A DNA stretch of 64,000 bases, from NCBI GenBank assembly GCA_016110215.1, contig JADWQD010000016.1, positions 744,001 to 808,000 on the forward strand, read 5' to 3'. The notes under the pieces are model-generated. The model saw only the letters and a list, made by a program, of their open reading frames with translations. It had not been told where the DNA came from and made no database searches. Below, piece after piece: positions 1 through 12,179 of the stretch. A program made the position numbers and the translations under genes. How positions within the stretch are numbered: the first letter of the stretch is position 1; each line of letters opens with the position of its first letter. This stretch comes from Capronia americana. Its lineage: Eukaryota > Ascomycota > Eurotiomycetes > Chaetothyriales > Herpotrichiellaceae.

Positions 1-868
1 ATGGTCATTGATCCAGCCAAGCTGCAGTTTCTAATTTCTACGCCAGTGCGCCATCATGCAGGACCATCGGTGCTTTTCCATAATAGTACGAGTACTGGGG
101 CACTCGTACGATATGCGCGGATAGCGGGGTTTACGAGTCGTATGCAGGGGCCCTCCAGGCATCCAATAGCTGGCGGGTTTCCGACGTCTGTTTTCGAGGA
201 GCCCGCGATAAAGACGGTGCCTGTTGGTGGTGATGGATGGTTCGAGAAACAGGACGCCGTTAGTGTGCACTGGCAACTCCGGACATGACGGCACCCCTAA
301 ACCTTAGCTCTGGGGGGCGCCGATGTGCTGCCCGGGCTGTTCGGCCCAATTAGAAGCCCCGGGGAAATATTATCCTGCGCCCGCCTTCCATCTCGCCGTG
401 CCCGGACATATTTTCCGGCTGTCACTCCACCCACACCGTCGACCACTGACGAGCGAACCGGCGACTAGGTGCCCTTGTCATTGTGCCCACGGAGCTTCTT
501 AAGTTAGAGATGATCTCCCTTTCTCTCGCTTCTGCTCACTCCTCGTATTTGCGTGGCCGTCCTGCCCTTATGTTCGTTGGTGCTTGACATAACCTGCGCT
601 TTCCCAAAACCCCCTTGAATGCTCTGCTCTGCTTCCGAGTAGACACATTAGTTGATTTCCGTTGTGCATATTCTCTGTTGCCTTACGCTTGCTGGTCTCT
701 GGCTCTTGGCCTTAGTCTCATACCGTATACGTTGCTCTTTGTCTGTCTGCTCTGCGGCCGGTCCTCGCAAGGTGGATATCGTTGGAGAGAACTCAAACCA
801 GCTTCGCTTCAATTGGTTCGCTTGCAGCCTGGAAGATAGGATGGCTGCATCATCGCCACACGTCCTAG
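1..868. other. Intergenic, window left edge
   Basis: No protein or RNA gene recognised. The stretch is the 3' flank of the zinc-cluster regulator that ends at 869 on the minus strand. Short inverted TAC-GAG-TAC type motifs occur near 86-110. Open frames here are short and have no recognisable family features. Confidence 0.6.
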
Positions 869-2106
869 TCATCTTTCGCCATCAGCCGCATCATCGAAGC
901 CATGTCCTCCATCCGGGGCCTTGTCTTGTCGATACATCGAGGCCATATTTCCCGGCCATGGGAGCAGCCCGTCCGGCTGCTGGTCGTGCTGGTTCTGCCA
1001 GACTTCCTGTTCGACGGTTCCGAGGCTTTGCGTGACGGATTCCAGCCTCTGTTGGCCCGAGCTAGGAATCCTGAACTGGCTCGCAGAATGATGAGACATC
1101 TGCCGCCCCTGAGAGGCCAGCGATAACCCACTTCCAAAGTGCAAACCACCCATGTTCGAGTACGTCGACCTAAGATGCCCAGCTTGCAACATTTCTGGGT
1201 CGATGCTGGCGTCCATGCCTTCCTGGAGCTCCTGACCAAGGCCATCCGGCAGACTGTCAGCTAAGCCGTCAGGAAGGCCATCGGGCATGCCATCAGAAAG
1301 CCCGTCCGACATGCCCTCTTCCTCTCCATCCACTTCCATCATGGGAGCACCCTGCTGCCTTGGCCCTGCCTCCGACATTGCCTCGCGAAAGATGTTTCTG
1401 TCGTCGCTAGTCGACGACAAAGGTGTCATCGTGGATGGAGTGGTCAGGTTCTGTGATAAGACTGGTGGTGGTGGCCGGATATCAGGTGGGTGATACGATC
1501 TTGGGAGAAGTGACTGAGTCCGTGTATCCAACGTCGAATCTGATCGGGATGCGCTAGGACGTTGATTGTCGACTCGGGGAGGACTCAACCCCAGCCCTCG
1601 GAGAATGGCGTCTGTTGATACACGACCGCTACTTTCATCTGGGATGACTCCGGGAAACCCAGTTCTGTCTCGACTCGCCCAATAAAGTCGCTGCAACGCT
1701 TCATCGATGATGTCTTGCATACCCCAGTACCTATAGAGCCATCGTCAAGTCCTGACCACAGATTACAGCGTATCAGACTCTTCCATTCCCGCCCAAAAAA
1801 GAAAACATTGGTTATTGAAGGGTGTCTTAGAGAACCTACCAATCTCTGGCCTCCCTCCGCCTCCGCGCGCTATATTCACAAGTACTGTCACTCGCTATGC
1901 AGGTCGAGCAAGGAATGTTGCCATCACACTGCGCGGAAGGTCAGCAGGTCCGATTCTGTCTATCACCGGGGAGCGGGATTCACCTTGCTCTTCTTGACCT
2001 TGCACCGATCGCACGCCCTTCCTGTCCTCACTCGAGATTTTGGCGGCTCACTGAATCCAGGTTTCAGAGGCGGTCTGCCCTCCTGGATCTCTTTGCGGTT
2101 CGGCAT
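869..2106 (-). CDS. Zn2Cys6 zinc-cluster transcription factor
   Basis: A fungal zinc binuclear-cluster regulator expected to bind DNA in the nucleus; target unknown. Three exons read by eye: 2106-1984, 1928-1840 and 1730-869, giving 357 residues. Splicing the first two exons joins the halves of the cluster: C32, C35, C42, C48, C51 and C58 with the canonical C-x2-C-x6-C-x5-C-x2-C-x6-C spacing. A basic RRRRE tail and a segment reading ALQRLYW follow, the latter seen in one family of small fungal C6 proteins. The C-terminal half is disordered and holds a 4-residue repeat of the type DG-L/M-x (about 1245-1315). There is no obvious fungal-specific regulatory domain, so the protein is short for its class. 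The start is the first ATG in frame; an in-frame GTG lies 13 codons upstream, and an upstream exon cannot be excluded. Confidence 0.82.
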
Positions 2107-4864
2107 ATTGCAGTCGCTGTCGGCGTGTCCTTCGAGTCGGGACACGAGTGAAGGCGCCCGCTGCGTGGTTGACCTATCGAGGTTTCAAAAGCACAGATCT
2201 GCGCGGCAACTGGAAACCAGAAGGTTGAGTGAATTCGTTCATACTTCGAATTCAGTCTCGCGCGCCGTTTCTGACAGCCCCGCCGCGGCGAGATCGTGCC
2301 CGGATACGTGTCTGTTTCGGTCGGGGAAAAAAAAGCGGTATCAAAGGCGCCACGTCGGATTTCACTGCCACACCTCGTCATATACGCGGTGGAAATTAGC
2401 ACGGGAGAATGCGCAGGTTCGTGGAATGAGATGCGAAATGTGAGGTGGCAATCGAGACCGTTTTGCCAACGGTACCTAAGGTTAAAAAAGAGAACCGGGA
2501 CCAAATGCCGTTCGCTATGCAGCCACGAATGATGGATCTGCTGCGATCGGAGCGTCCCAATCGGCTAAGGGAGCAAGTGGCGCAAACGATGCCTGCTTCA
2601 GTATGGCGGCAGTGCCACAGGCCAGCACCGCCGTGGCTTGCCCACTCGACGTGTATCTCGAAAGCTCTGGAAATATCCGTAAACAAATCTTCAGACGACG
2701 GGTTTCTAGATCCGCGAACGAGAAGCGTCTGGAACTACGCTTCCTGCAGCCAATTGCGCTCGGCGAGAAAAATGCTCCACCGTCGGTCATTTCTCGCCAC
2801 GACAAACTAGGCAGGTCCGCAGTGCCTTCTGCTTGGCCCGGAACTGACTTCCGTCGACATCGCCCGGATGTTTTATCGACATGGCATGGAAACACAAGTA
2901 CGCGGTACGGAGCACATTTCCCATTCTTCTGAGGCCTCCGCGGATCCGAGTTCCTGCACGAGCTTTTTCCCACACTTCGACTCAGCATGCTCGAGAGCAC
3001 TTCTTTCCCTCATGTGGTGACAGACCCCTGCCCTCTTGTTTTCAGATATGAGATAAATTTGTCGCGATCCAGACTCTCCTGAACATTCTAGACCTCCCCT
3101 CGAGCGATCGCCCTTACTCATACACGGGAAGATGGCAGTGACTCCTCACGTCTACGCGCTGCCTGCGCATTCGCCGTCGGCCCCGACGATTGCCATGGTT
3201 TTCTCCCCATGACGCCGAACACCAGCACCCGGTCTGCCTCGCGAAGTTGTCGAAAGCAAAATCAACAGATTCAATCCCGCATTCCCCTACCTGTTCAGGC
3301 TCGTGCTATGTGGTCTCAACCCCCCTGGCAACTCGAGTTTAAGCTTCTCTACAGGATGCCGACGGATTTGATGTTTGCGTTTCCTTCTACTAAGACTCCC
3401 AAGTGATCACGGCTTCTTCCTAAGAGTCGTACCCTAGATCAGTGCATCCGGTAACCCGTGGCAGATCTGCAAACGGATACGTACGAGTACTAATCTTCTC
3501 TCGCTGGGGCATCGGAACAGGACACGGTGGTATTTCCCATCTCGTCTCGAACCTGCTGAGACGCTCTCGAAAGTGATCCAGTTATTTCCCCTGCCAAAGC
3601 TCATTCGCCCTTTGCGGACGGCCACGGTATGATGATCGCAGCGGGTTGAATCGCCGGCGGCTCAGATGATCCACGATGCCACTTTCCTTATCTACCTACG
3701 TCCCTCGGCGCGCACGAGCTTCTGATGCAAGACTATGAATCGAAAGGGGCAAAAAGCAAGGACAGACACAACCAAGATCAGAGGTGAAACTGAGGAGTTA
3801 GAGACATGAACTCGCTGGATATGATGCTCGCCATGCTTTCGGTCCGGATGCGTATGCCTGTGTTACCTGTTCGTCGACCATACTGATGATAAGTTGCACT
3901 CCGCGTACAATCAACTCGTGCTTATCTTATACCTGGCATCAACGGATACAAAGGTACTAGTATTTTGGTCCTTTTTTTTTGGATCACAGACGATTCGATG
4001 GTCGGAGTTGAGATTCCAGACAAGAGTCATGGTTTCCTTCTCCGGATGTACTTGTAAAAGTATTGGTTCCTCTATTGGCGGCACGGCCTTGGACTCGTGC
4101 AAACAAGTACGAGTAGGCGGATACAGTATTAAATAGTTTTGCTCTCGGTATAGAGAGAGATTTTTGGGTCTTCTTGTCTTTCTCTCCTACTTCTGATCGT
4201 GCGGGATTCGGGTCCTATAGACGAGCCTTACACCAATCCCGACAGCGACGAGATGATCCTTCTCTATATAGGTACCTACCTATTGATCTACGAGTAGATA
4301 CCTAGGTGGAGTATCTAACTTCGCACCTAGTTTCGTACATACCTACCTACCTACCGATATAAATGGTCCCTTTATAATAGGGTAGGATAAGGTAAGGTAA
4401 GGTAAGGTCAAGGTCAGGGTGAGTGTGAACGCAAAGTGACATAAAGTTACTTATGTAACTTGAGTTTGAGCGAGGTGAGGCGAGGTGAGCTGACAGTACT
4501 GGGTGGTGAGTGAGCACAGGCTATATTTAGGTGAAGACAAGGCTAATAAAGATAAGTATTGAAACCTCTGAATTGCTCGTGAGGTCAATATATCGAAATC
4601 TAGATTTCGGTGCCTAACCCAAGGAGAGTCGGATGTGTGAGATATATGATTTGTGCCTTGAGATCGTGATGGCCTCGGCCTTGACTTCAGCCTTCATGAA
4701 ACTCTACTCCGGACTTTTAGGAGAATCAGACTCAGAATCAGAATATCAAAATCAGACCGCATCTCAGTCGTCTCGTCTACTATAATTACAACACTACACG
4801 ACGCGACGCGACACAACACAACACTGCATGAGTACTTTCTACCTCTGTACTGCGCCTGACTGCC
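2107..4864. other. Long gene-free intergenic region
   Basis: About 2.7 kb between two genes both on the minus strand: upstream flank of the zinc-cluster gene and 3' flank of SEC8. I see no supported gene. It holds small repeats: TACC runs at about 4335-4356, an AAGGT array at about 4388-4418, a short perfect inverted repeat ATCTAC-GA-GTAGAT near 4280-4295, and several TACGAGTA-type motifs (about 3480, 4106, 4288). The 3.9-4.7 kb part is visibly more AT-rich. Confidence 0.6.
4388..4418. repeat. AAGGT short tandem repeat
   Basis: Roughly five imperfect copies of the pentamer AAGGT in a row, decaying into AAGGTC units, in the 3' flank of SEC8. Seen directly; no function inferred. Confidence 0.7.
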
Positions 4865-7800
4865 CTATGAATCCCACATCCCCTCGCCCAACCCCAGCAA
4901 CGCATCCTGCAACCCTTTCCTCGCACGGACGCTCTCCTCGCGATCCTCGCCGCGGAGTTTCGCGCTATAGCAAAGCTCGACCAGCGTCCTGAGTTCGTCG
5001 TACGTATAGCCAACGTCCCTCTTGGAGGCCTTGCACTCGCGCACAAACGCGAGGACGCTCTCCGGACCCGTGAGGAAGAGGTCAAAGTACCGGCTCGAGA
5101 GGGTCAGGAGGCCATCATCCGAGTCTTCGTCTTGATCTTCATCTCGGGTTGCACGGTCCTGGTCTGACGTCTTCGCGTCGGATACGATGCCCAACCCGCC
5201 TTGATAATCGCGGGGCGTGTCCGCGCCGGCCCAGCTCGCGCGTTTCGCGACTGCCGTGTTCGCCAGGATGGCCCGCAAGTTTTGTTGGACGACCATGGCA
5301 TCGATGCGGATTCTCTCGGCGCCGTAGTCGTTCATGACGCCGATGCTGTCGGCTGCCACGACAAGATAGCGGTCGACCAGCTGTGAGAGGCCGCGGAGGA
5401 TGAAGTTCCGCTCCTTGGCAGGGAGGTACGATGCCATGTTGGAGTCGAAGGAGATGAGATCGTTGTTGAGCTCGAGGATGAGGGGTGAGGCAGCGGACGG
5501 AGGGGAGGACAGCACGTAGGGATACAGGCCCGAGTCCAGGGCAGGGGCGGCGGTGGCGGCCGAGTCGCGAGTATCGCTCGCTGAGACAGGACTGCCCACG
5601 CCGTCTGGGCTGCGTAACGTCCGCGAGAGCTGGTGGATTATCCCGCACCGGATGTCGACGTGCAGGGTCAACAGGCTCGTTTCCGCCAGTGCGCGGAAGG
5701 ATTGCACCGTCTGGTCGAACGCAACGGCCGTCTCGGTGCCCAGTGGCAAGTATATGGGCAGTGATGCGCCGGGGTGGGAGTGTCTTTTGGTACCCGGGGC
5801 GTTGAGCGTGGTGACCAGCGTCCATCGGCGGACCCCCCTCGCTTGAGACGGCCGGCGTGCGTCGATGAAGCCGAAATATGTGCTGTTCTCGACGTGGCGG
5901 ATCTGGGTCAGTGCCGACGCGAGCCACTGCATGCTGTTGTATAGAAGCGACAGTTGATGGACGGATTTGGGGTCGGAGATGATGTCGTATGCAGACAACG
6001 GGGTTGCTTTGGTGGCGGCGAGAAGGGCTTGGACTTCTTTGACGGTGATATCAGCCTTGGAAGCACCGTCACTGGCGGATTTGTGGTATTTCAGCAACTC
6101 GAGTGCTCTGTCGTGCACTTCGCCCGAGGAAGCGAGCGACGCGGCGGCTTTCATCAACAGAGTGTTGCCGTTTTGAGGCGAGTCTGGGTTGGCGACACGA
6201 CTCACAAGCGCTTTGTAGAAGCCATGACACTTGTCGTAGTACGTGATCAGTTGGTCGATGATAACCTGGGTAAACATTTGATCCTGGGGGATAGCGCAAA
6301 GCATGGCCGAAAAGGCGCGAACCAAGGCCATGAAAGAAGCGGTGCCTTTGAAGATAGGATGGAACGCGTGTTTCGACCACTGCACGTCTTCGGTGAATGC
6401 CTCCAGGTCGATCATGGCCTGGGCGCAGAGCTCTGTGACGGCCTCTTCAAGTTGTGGGTGGAAGACGTTGATCAGGAAGTCGTCGAGGAAGGATGTCAAT
6501 GTGCTCATGGGGATGTGTGCCGTCGAGGGGACGATGTCCTTGAGGCGTTGTAGGAACGTCAAGGACGGGGGTAGCAGCGTCGTCATGTTAAAGACGCCTG
6601 GTTCGATCAACAGCTTGTGTCCGGCGACGGTGTTGTCTTGTCCACTCCGGTCAGAAACAAGCTCAGTCCCATCTCGTGCTCGACCTTTGCCCACCAAGCC
6701 CGGCACGGAACTCTTGAGGATCTCATTCAGCTCGTCCTCCTCGGCTTTCATGGACTCGGATTTCTGGTCCATTTCAGAGAGCCTGAACATCTTCTTGTTC
6801 TTGTCGCGTTGAGGCCGTGCAAACACATCGTTGGTGGCTGTTGAGTTCAAGCCAGATCGCGCAATGTTCTCACCATCCGTCGCGAGGTAGTCATGTAATA
6901 TCGATCGCATCTCCATTTGGTACAGTTTCCACAGCTCCTTGAACCCCGTGGTGTAGGTCTCGGGCTTCGCGACCTTCTCTCGAACTGCAATTCCCCCGAT
7001 GACTTCGTGGAGCACTCGGTGGCTCTCGGCGATGGCCTCGAACTTGGAGTACAAGGTCCAGAGAAAGTCGGACAGAACTTGAGCTCTGCCGTCGTTCGTG
7101 TGAAGAGAAATGGCTTTTCGACTTGCCTTGTTGAGGTGACCTCTCAAATGGCCGGGATACTTTGCGTCAATATCGTGGTTCGTCTTCTCCACGACTTTGT
7201 ACAGTTCCATGGGCATTCTTTGCTCGATCCTCGACACTGCCTCATCCAGCCGACCGAGCTTGTTCAGGGACTCTAGGATCATATGGACGTAGTAAAACGT
7301 ATCGGCTTCGGGGTTCTTCGTCGGGTCCTCGACCATGGGAGAAGCAAGGTCCACATTATTCAGGTAGTAGCTGAACGGTCGATCCCAAGCATTTACACCG
7401 GAGCTCAACATATTATCTTTGGGATCTCGGTCCTCGCCGTTGGCTTTCTTGCCCTTCCATCGGTCTTTGCAATAGGGGCTTCTCAGGTAGAGATGGTCAT
7501 GCAGCTCCTCGATGAGGATGTCGAGCAAGGTGCTTTCCTGGTTGGCGAAATAGTTTCGCAGATCAGTGATGGCGCCAATGCCGTCGAGGTCACTCTTGGT
7601 GATGCTCTTGAGACTCTCCATCAGCAGCTCTACCGCTCCGAGGAACTTCTTTTCGCTGATCTTCTCTTCCAACTTGCCCGGGAGAGCTTTGAATGATTCG
7701 ATACTGGTTAGAGTGGCAAGCATGGCATCGAGCTCACCACTTTGCTCGGCCAGTGATTTCACCTCGGGCCGCGCACTCAGCATGCCGTCTTTGACGTTCA

Positions 7801-8725
7801 TCAGGCCCAACTTCAGCTGTCTCACACGACTTTGGCTCTCGTTGATGGCGTTCTGGATCTTGTGATAGGTTCCGACTGCGCTGTTGAAGTCGGCATAGTG
7901 TTCGTTAACTACTGACTTCAGGCACTTCTGCAGGTCAGCGTGTGTGTTTGAGAAGTCCCCCTCTTTCTCCGCCAGCCCCAGGGAACTGGGATCCATGAGC
8001 CTTAGCGCGACCTTGACCGGGACACAATCATCTCCTTCCATGTCCTTCCAGTTCCCCTGGATGTGGCGCATGATTTCCTCCATGCCTTTTGTCGGTCGAC
8101 GAGGGGAGTAACGTCTGTTGGTGTTTTCTGGAGGAGGGAAGTTGTTCTGCACCGTATAGCCGTTGGTCGGCGTTTGTTCGTTCAGCCTGGGGAGACTCGG
8201 TTTCGCGGGCATGGTCGACGGAGGCGGCATTTGGGCTCGCTCCCGTATTTCTCTCCTCTCTTGACTCCTGCTCTCATTGTAGGCTCTGTGATTCTCGTTG
8301 TATGCTCTTTCTCGCTCCCGCAAGGACGGCGGCGTCTGCTGCCTCTGCTCGTAGTCTTGCGGTTCTCTTTCTCTTCCATAGCCGTTCCGAAGCGGAGGGG
8401 GGGCATCAGCGTATCTTGGTCGCGGCAATCCTCCAAAGGCTCCCATGGGAGGTCCTCCGCCAGATCCAGCCCTCGAGGATGGCACCGGACTGGCGCCATC
8501 TAGATCGCGGGTGTCGTACGGGTTCGACCTGCGCCTGCGCTCTTGAGAGCCGAAACTGTTGACGGACGCCGAGGATGCATTGTTCTGCGGGTTCACATAG
8601 GGATCCGCGAAGCGACTGCCGGCCACTGTATTCGGGATACCGGTTGGTGCATAGGGGTTTGACTCGTTGCTTGGACGATACCCTCCTTGCCCGCCGTTGA
8701 CGGCATAGGGATTGTTGCCGCTCAT
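4865..8725 (-). CDS. SEC8: Exocyst complex subunit Sec8
   Basis: Subunit of the octameric exocyst, which tethers secretory vesicles to the plasma membrane at growing tips and septa. Intronless, 1286 residues. The start is the ATG at 8725 (protein begins MSGNNPYAVN), typical of fungal orthologues; an upstream in-frame extension looks like 5' leader. Residues 1-210 are a low-complexity N/P/R/S-rich tail. The conserved Sec8 N-terminal domain begins near residue 215 (MEEIMRHIQGNW) and is followed by long helical repeats typical of CATCHR-family tethers. The C terminus keeps the family pattern ending in SSRYFDLFL and a YDELRTLVEL segment. The length exceeds yeast Sec8 but suits filamentous fungi. 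It lies head-to-tail behind the karyopherin gene, 345 bp away. Confidence 0.93.
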   Translation of the reverse strand: MSGNNPYAVNGGQGGYRPSNESNPYAPTGIPNTVAGSRFADPYVNPQNNASSASVNSFGSQERRRRSNPYDTRDLDGASPVPSSRAGSGGGPPMGAFGGLPRPRYADAPPPLRNGYGREREPQDYEQRQQTPPSLRERERAYNENHRAYNESRSQERREIRERAQMPPPSTMPAKPSLPRLNEQTPTNGYTVQNNFPPPENTNRRYSPRRPTKGMEEIMRHIQGNWKDMEGDDCVPVKVALRLMDPSSLGLAEKEGDFSNTHADLQKCLKSVVNEHYADFNSAVGTYHKIQNAINESQSRVRQLKLGLMNVKDGMLSARPEVKSLAEQSGELDAMLATLTSIESFKALPGKLEEKISEKKFLGAVELLMESLKSITKSDLDGIGAITDLRNYFANQESTLLDILIEELHDHLYLRSPYCKDRWKGKKANGEDRDPKDNMLSSGVNAWDRPFSYYLNNVDLASPMVEDPTKNPEADTFYYVHMILESLNKLGRLDEAVSRIEQRMPMELYKVVEKTNHDIDAKYPGHLRGHLNKASRKAISLHTNDGRAQVLSDFLWTLYSKFEAIAESHRVLHEVIGGIAVREKVAKPETYTTGFKELWKLYQMEMRSILHDYLATDGENIARSGLNSTATNDVFARPQRDKNKKMFRLSEMDQKSESMKAEEDELNEILKSSVPGLVGKGRARDGTELVSDRSGQDNTVAGHKLLIEPGVFNMTTLLPPSLTFLQRLKDIVPSTAHIPMSTLTSFLDDFLINVFHPQLEEAVTELCAQAMIDLEAFTEDVQWSKHAFHPIFKGTASFMALVRAFSAMLCAIPQDQMFTQVIIDQLITYYDKCHGFYKALVSRVANPDSPQNGNTLLMKAAASLASSGEVHDRALELLKYHKSASDGASKADITVKEVQALLAATKATPLSAYDIISDPKSVHQLSLLYNSMQWLASALTQIRHVENSTYFGFIDARRPSQARGVRRWTLVTTLNAPGTKRHSHPGASLPIYLPLGTETAVAFDQTVQSFRALAETSLLTLHVDIRCGIIHQLSRTLRSPDGVGSPVSASDTRDSAATAAPALDSGLYPYVLSSPPSAASPLILELNNDLISFDSNMASYLPAKERNFILRGLSQLVDRYLVVAADSIGVMNDYGAERIRIDAMVVQQNLRAILANTAVAKRASWAGADTPRDYQGGLGIVSDAKTSDQDRATRDEDQDEDSDDGLLTLSSRYFDLFLTGPESVLAFVRECKASKRDVGYTYDELRTLVELCYSAKLRGEDREESVRARKGLQDALLGLGEGMWDS

Positions 8726-9070
8726 GCTACCGGGAATCACGGAGACGGAGGGGACAGGTTCGCATCTTCCACTGGATTGTAGACGGGGAAAGGGCCCGAC
8801 CAGCCGAGACCGAGTGCGAATGTGGCATACGTGAGACGAAGGCCGCAGCGAGACGTGAAATGCGAAACGGCGGAATGCGAAATGTCGTGACAGGCCAGCG
8901 AGTCGACGGTCCGCGTCTCCAACTGCGCCGCGACTCTCCACCACGCCTCGTCTACAGCGGGAGTCGTGTACATGGCTACGTGTCTTTTCGTTGTTATCGT
9001 ATCTTCATGAGCTTCTGGTTCTATCTGCATGGTATCATCTCAGCTTGCGCGATCTCAATCGTGTGTTGGA
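8726..9070. other. Intergenic, SEC8 upstream region
   Basis: 345 bp between the karyopherin stop and the SEC8 start, both on the minus strand. It presumably holds the SEC8 promoter and leader. No distinct motif stands out. Confidence 0.5.
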
Positions 9071-12000
9071 TCAGGCAATGTATCCAAAGCCGCTTCCCCT
9101 GCACGCTATCCAAAAGTCTTTGACCACCTCATTCGTCTTCCGAGCACCTCGCAATGCCTCTACCTGGGAGAGAAATCGGTTCCGTTGTTCCAATGTCGTG
9201 GCCTTTAGAGCCTTTTCATTCATCACTCCAGACTCTTGCTTGACTGCTGCCCTGAGGACTGCCTTCGTGAGCATGGGCTGCTTCTGCACGTATCGCTTCA
9301 GAGTCTCGGACAAGCTGTCGAGTTCTGATCGAGCACATTCTCCGCCTAGTAGTCGCAGCAACAGTGAGAGGATGCGAGGACCAAATCGTTCTAGGGTCGT
9401 CCTCACTCCGACGCTTACATCGCCGTCGAGCCCTGTCTCAGGCCCGGTGAAGTCGGCAAATGCTGCGAAAAATGCCGCTGCCGATCGTCGTGGCAGCGTA
9501 TCAGAGTCTGCCATGACCATCAATCCCAGCTCCATGGCTACGGCGACTGTCTCTTGACAGTCTTGACTTTCAAACCATATTCTTCCCCACTTACCGAAGC
9601 AGCGCCCCAAGAAGTCCAGTGATGCAGAAGGGAAATTGCTGTTCAGTACTTGACCAGTTTGCTGGTGGATGGTTAGGATATGCTGCTGGTGAGAGACCAC
9701 CGCATACAATACGGCCCTCACACTGTTTCCTATGTTCTCAGGACTCACTGAGGCCAGGTAGCTGGCCACGCAGGCCATCGCATTGTCGATGCTCGGATTG
9801 TCGACATTGATAAACTCCATTATCAATTCAAGCCCGACCGAATCCGAAAACTTGAACGGCGAGGGATGCGTCTCGGTAAACCCTGATCTGATGAAGTCAC
9901 AGCACGCATCGACAAAGACATTATCAATGTTGGTCTGAACCTTTTGTAGCGTGGCGTGGTAAATGCCTAGAACCTCCCGTTGCGCATGGGCACCAGGTCC
10001 TTTCGTCCAGAATTCCGATATACCCGTGCTCGGTGCCTCGAGGTCTACCGGGACATCTGCAGGCGATCGCAAGCCTTTGCCAATCGAGGCCAACGTCTGT
10101 ACAATGTCTGTGCAAACTCTCAATATCTCGCCCTTGTCTGCAGTGCTATCGTCGGCGCTTCTCAGTGCCAGCCCCAGGGTAGCAAGGAGTTGTGTAACTG
10201 GCTGCACTTTCGCTTCGTCTCCGGGAAGCGCCTGAATGATCGCCGCCACAGCGGCAAAAATCCGATGTCTCTCTGCCTCTGCAATATCTCCTATGGACCC
10301 CAGGGATCCCATGAACTGGGGTAGTCCGTCTCTGAGAATCTCTCGATGCGAATCGCAAAGCTTATAGATTGCGCGTGAAGCCGCAGTCGTAGACGCCTTG
10401 AGGTGTAGCGAGGAGAAGAGGAAATTGAGAACAGGGACCAGCCGGTCGGGATGCCGTTCAAGATACGTGACGATCTCGGCGATGAAGTTGATTCCTGTCT
10501 GCAGTGCCCGATCTGGGACGTCAGTGGACTGAAGCAGCCAACTCCAAGCAGGGCTGCCCAGCACAGTGGTGATCAGAATGTCGTACGTATCTGCCTCTGA
10601 TGATATGGAATCCAGCAATGCGATCAGGCCGAACGTGCTGGCTTCGAAGGTGCTCCAATCCGGTGGTGGTCTCTGTTGAATGATGGTTTTGACAACTTCC
10701 TCGATTAATGCATTCCCCAGTATGGTAACCGCTGACTGGAAGAAATCGTGCACGTCGTAACGGAAGTCGCGAAACCTTGCTCGATCATCCGAATCCCAAT
10801 CTTGGGTCTCACTAGACATTTGCTCGGAAGGGATCCTGATCTTCAGAAGACAGGCCTCGCAGGCATCTGCTGTCAAAGTCTTCAGAAACTCCATTGCCGG
10901 ATCGTTCACGTCTTCCCAGTCGGTGGAACCCTCAGAAATTTCTGTGATTCTCTGAAGAACAATGTGGCAAACCGGATCTTCAATGACGGCCACGCCCTCA
11001 CAGCGAAGAAGCTGTCCCACGATTCGAACAATCTCTGCAAACCCTTGATCGTGTAGATAGTCCGGCTTGGTGGTGTCTGCACGGTTCATGATCGACTCTA
11101 ACAACTCGACGAAGAGCATTCCGTCAGGGATGAAGTCACCTCGTAGAAGGGAAGCCACCATTTCTGCGGCCTTATTGGAGGAGACAACAATGGATGGGAA
11201 ACCCGGAACTCCTTGCCGTAGAAGCCTCGCTGATGAGTGCTCAAGAGACACCAGCATCTGAAGGACACTTCCGGTCAGCCCAATCACCTCGAAATAGCTG
11301 CTGGCTGCAGCAATGCAATCCGAAGCGAGATCTTCGAGTCTCCGAGTCTCCGTTTCCTTGGTATATCTGATCACGTTGGCCCAGTATGGTATTGCTTGCA
11401 CGCCCAAGTGTAGCAATTCGATAGCATCACCCGCTATTGACTCTTCCTCGTTCTGGTGGTGTTTAGGGCCATGCCGCAAATCCGGGACCTGGCCCGCTGG
11501 GGCAAGTGCCGTAGAGTATCTCAATAGCTGTAATACGTCGAGACAGTTAGCAGCCACACGACTACTGAGCTTGCTTTCGTCGATTGTACTCGAGGCTTGA
11601 CTGCTCAGGTCCTCCGCCATGATCGTGGCAACCATCAGGATCCCCTTGAGGTGATGGTCGGACAAGCAATCAGAACGCCCAAGTAACTGCTCAACTTCCG
11701 GTAAGCTTTCTTCAGAGACATAGTGCCTGCTAATCATGCAAGCCAGGATGTGTCTAATTGGTAGTGTCCAACCGGAATCGGGCCGTGCGAAGAAAGTAAT
11801 GAGTGTGGAGACGAGCTTCCGCAGCACAAAGTTCGAATCTGGGAGCGTGACGAGACGTATGTAGTTGGTCACTAAAGCCTCAAGCAGATAACGCCTCATC
11901 TGCTCATCTTTGTCCAGTCCATCATTGTCCCTGGCCTACGGTTAGTCGCTTCGGCGGGCAAGGAAATCTTCACGCTTACCAATCAGCATTGATCTTGATG

Positions 12001-12179
12001 GTCAAGGTCAAAGCGCCGTAGAAACGTACGGTGGCTTCTCCATGGTGTAGCAGGTCGAGCCCAAGTTGCCATGCAGACTTCTCCCGCTGCAGTCGCTGGA
12101 TCTGTCCTTGGATCTCATTAATGCGCTCAGGGGATGATTGGTTTGCGGGATCATAAAGATCTCCTATCAGGCGCTCCAT
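9071..12179 (-). CDS. Importin-13 / Kap122-type karyopherin
   Basis: Beta-karyopherin expected to carry cargo through the nuclear pore with Ran-GTP. Two exons, 12179-11980 and 11930-9071, flank a 49-bp intron (donor GTAAGC, branch-like GACTAAC, acceptor CCAG); total 1019 residues. The first exon carries the importin-beta N-terminal signature RFYGALTLTIKINADW, as in Kap122/Pdr6 and importin-13. The rest is an all-helical HEAT-repeat solenoid, matching the roughly 960-1080 residue size of the family. An alternative acceptor 10 bp upstream would break the frame, so the chosen one is preferred. Cargo cannot be told from sequence. Upstream it faces the aminopeptidase P gene across a 569-bp divergent promoter region. 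Confidence 0.87.

Noticed and set aside
2515..3000. 161-residue minus-strand frame
   Set aside because: Composition is random-like (Arg/Ser-rich, no hydrophobic core pattern), overlapped by frames on the other strand.
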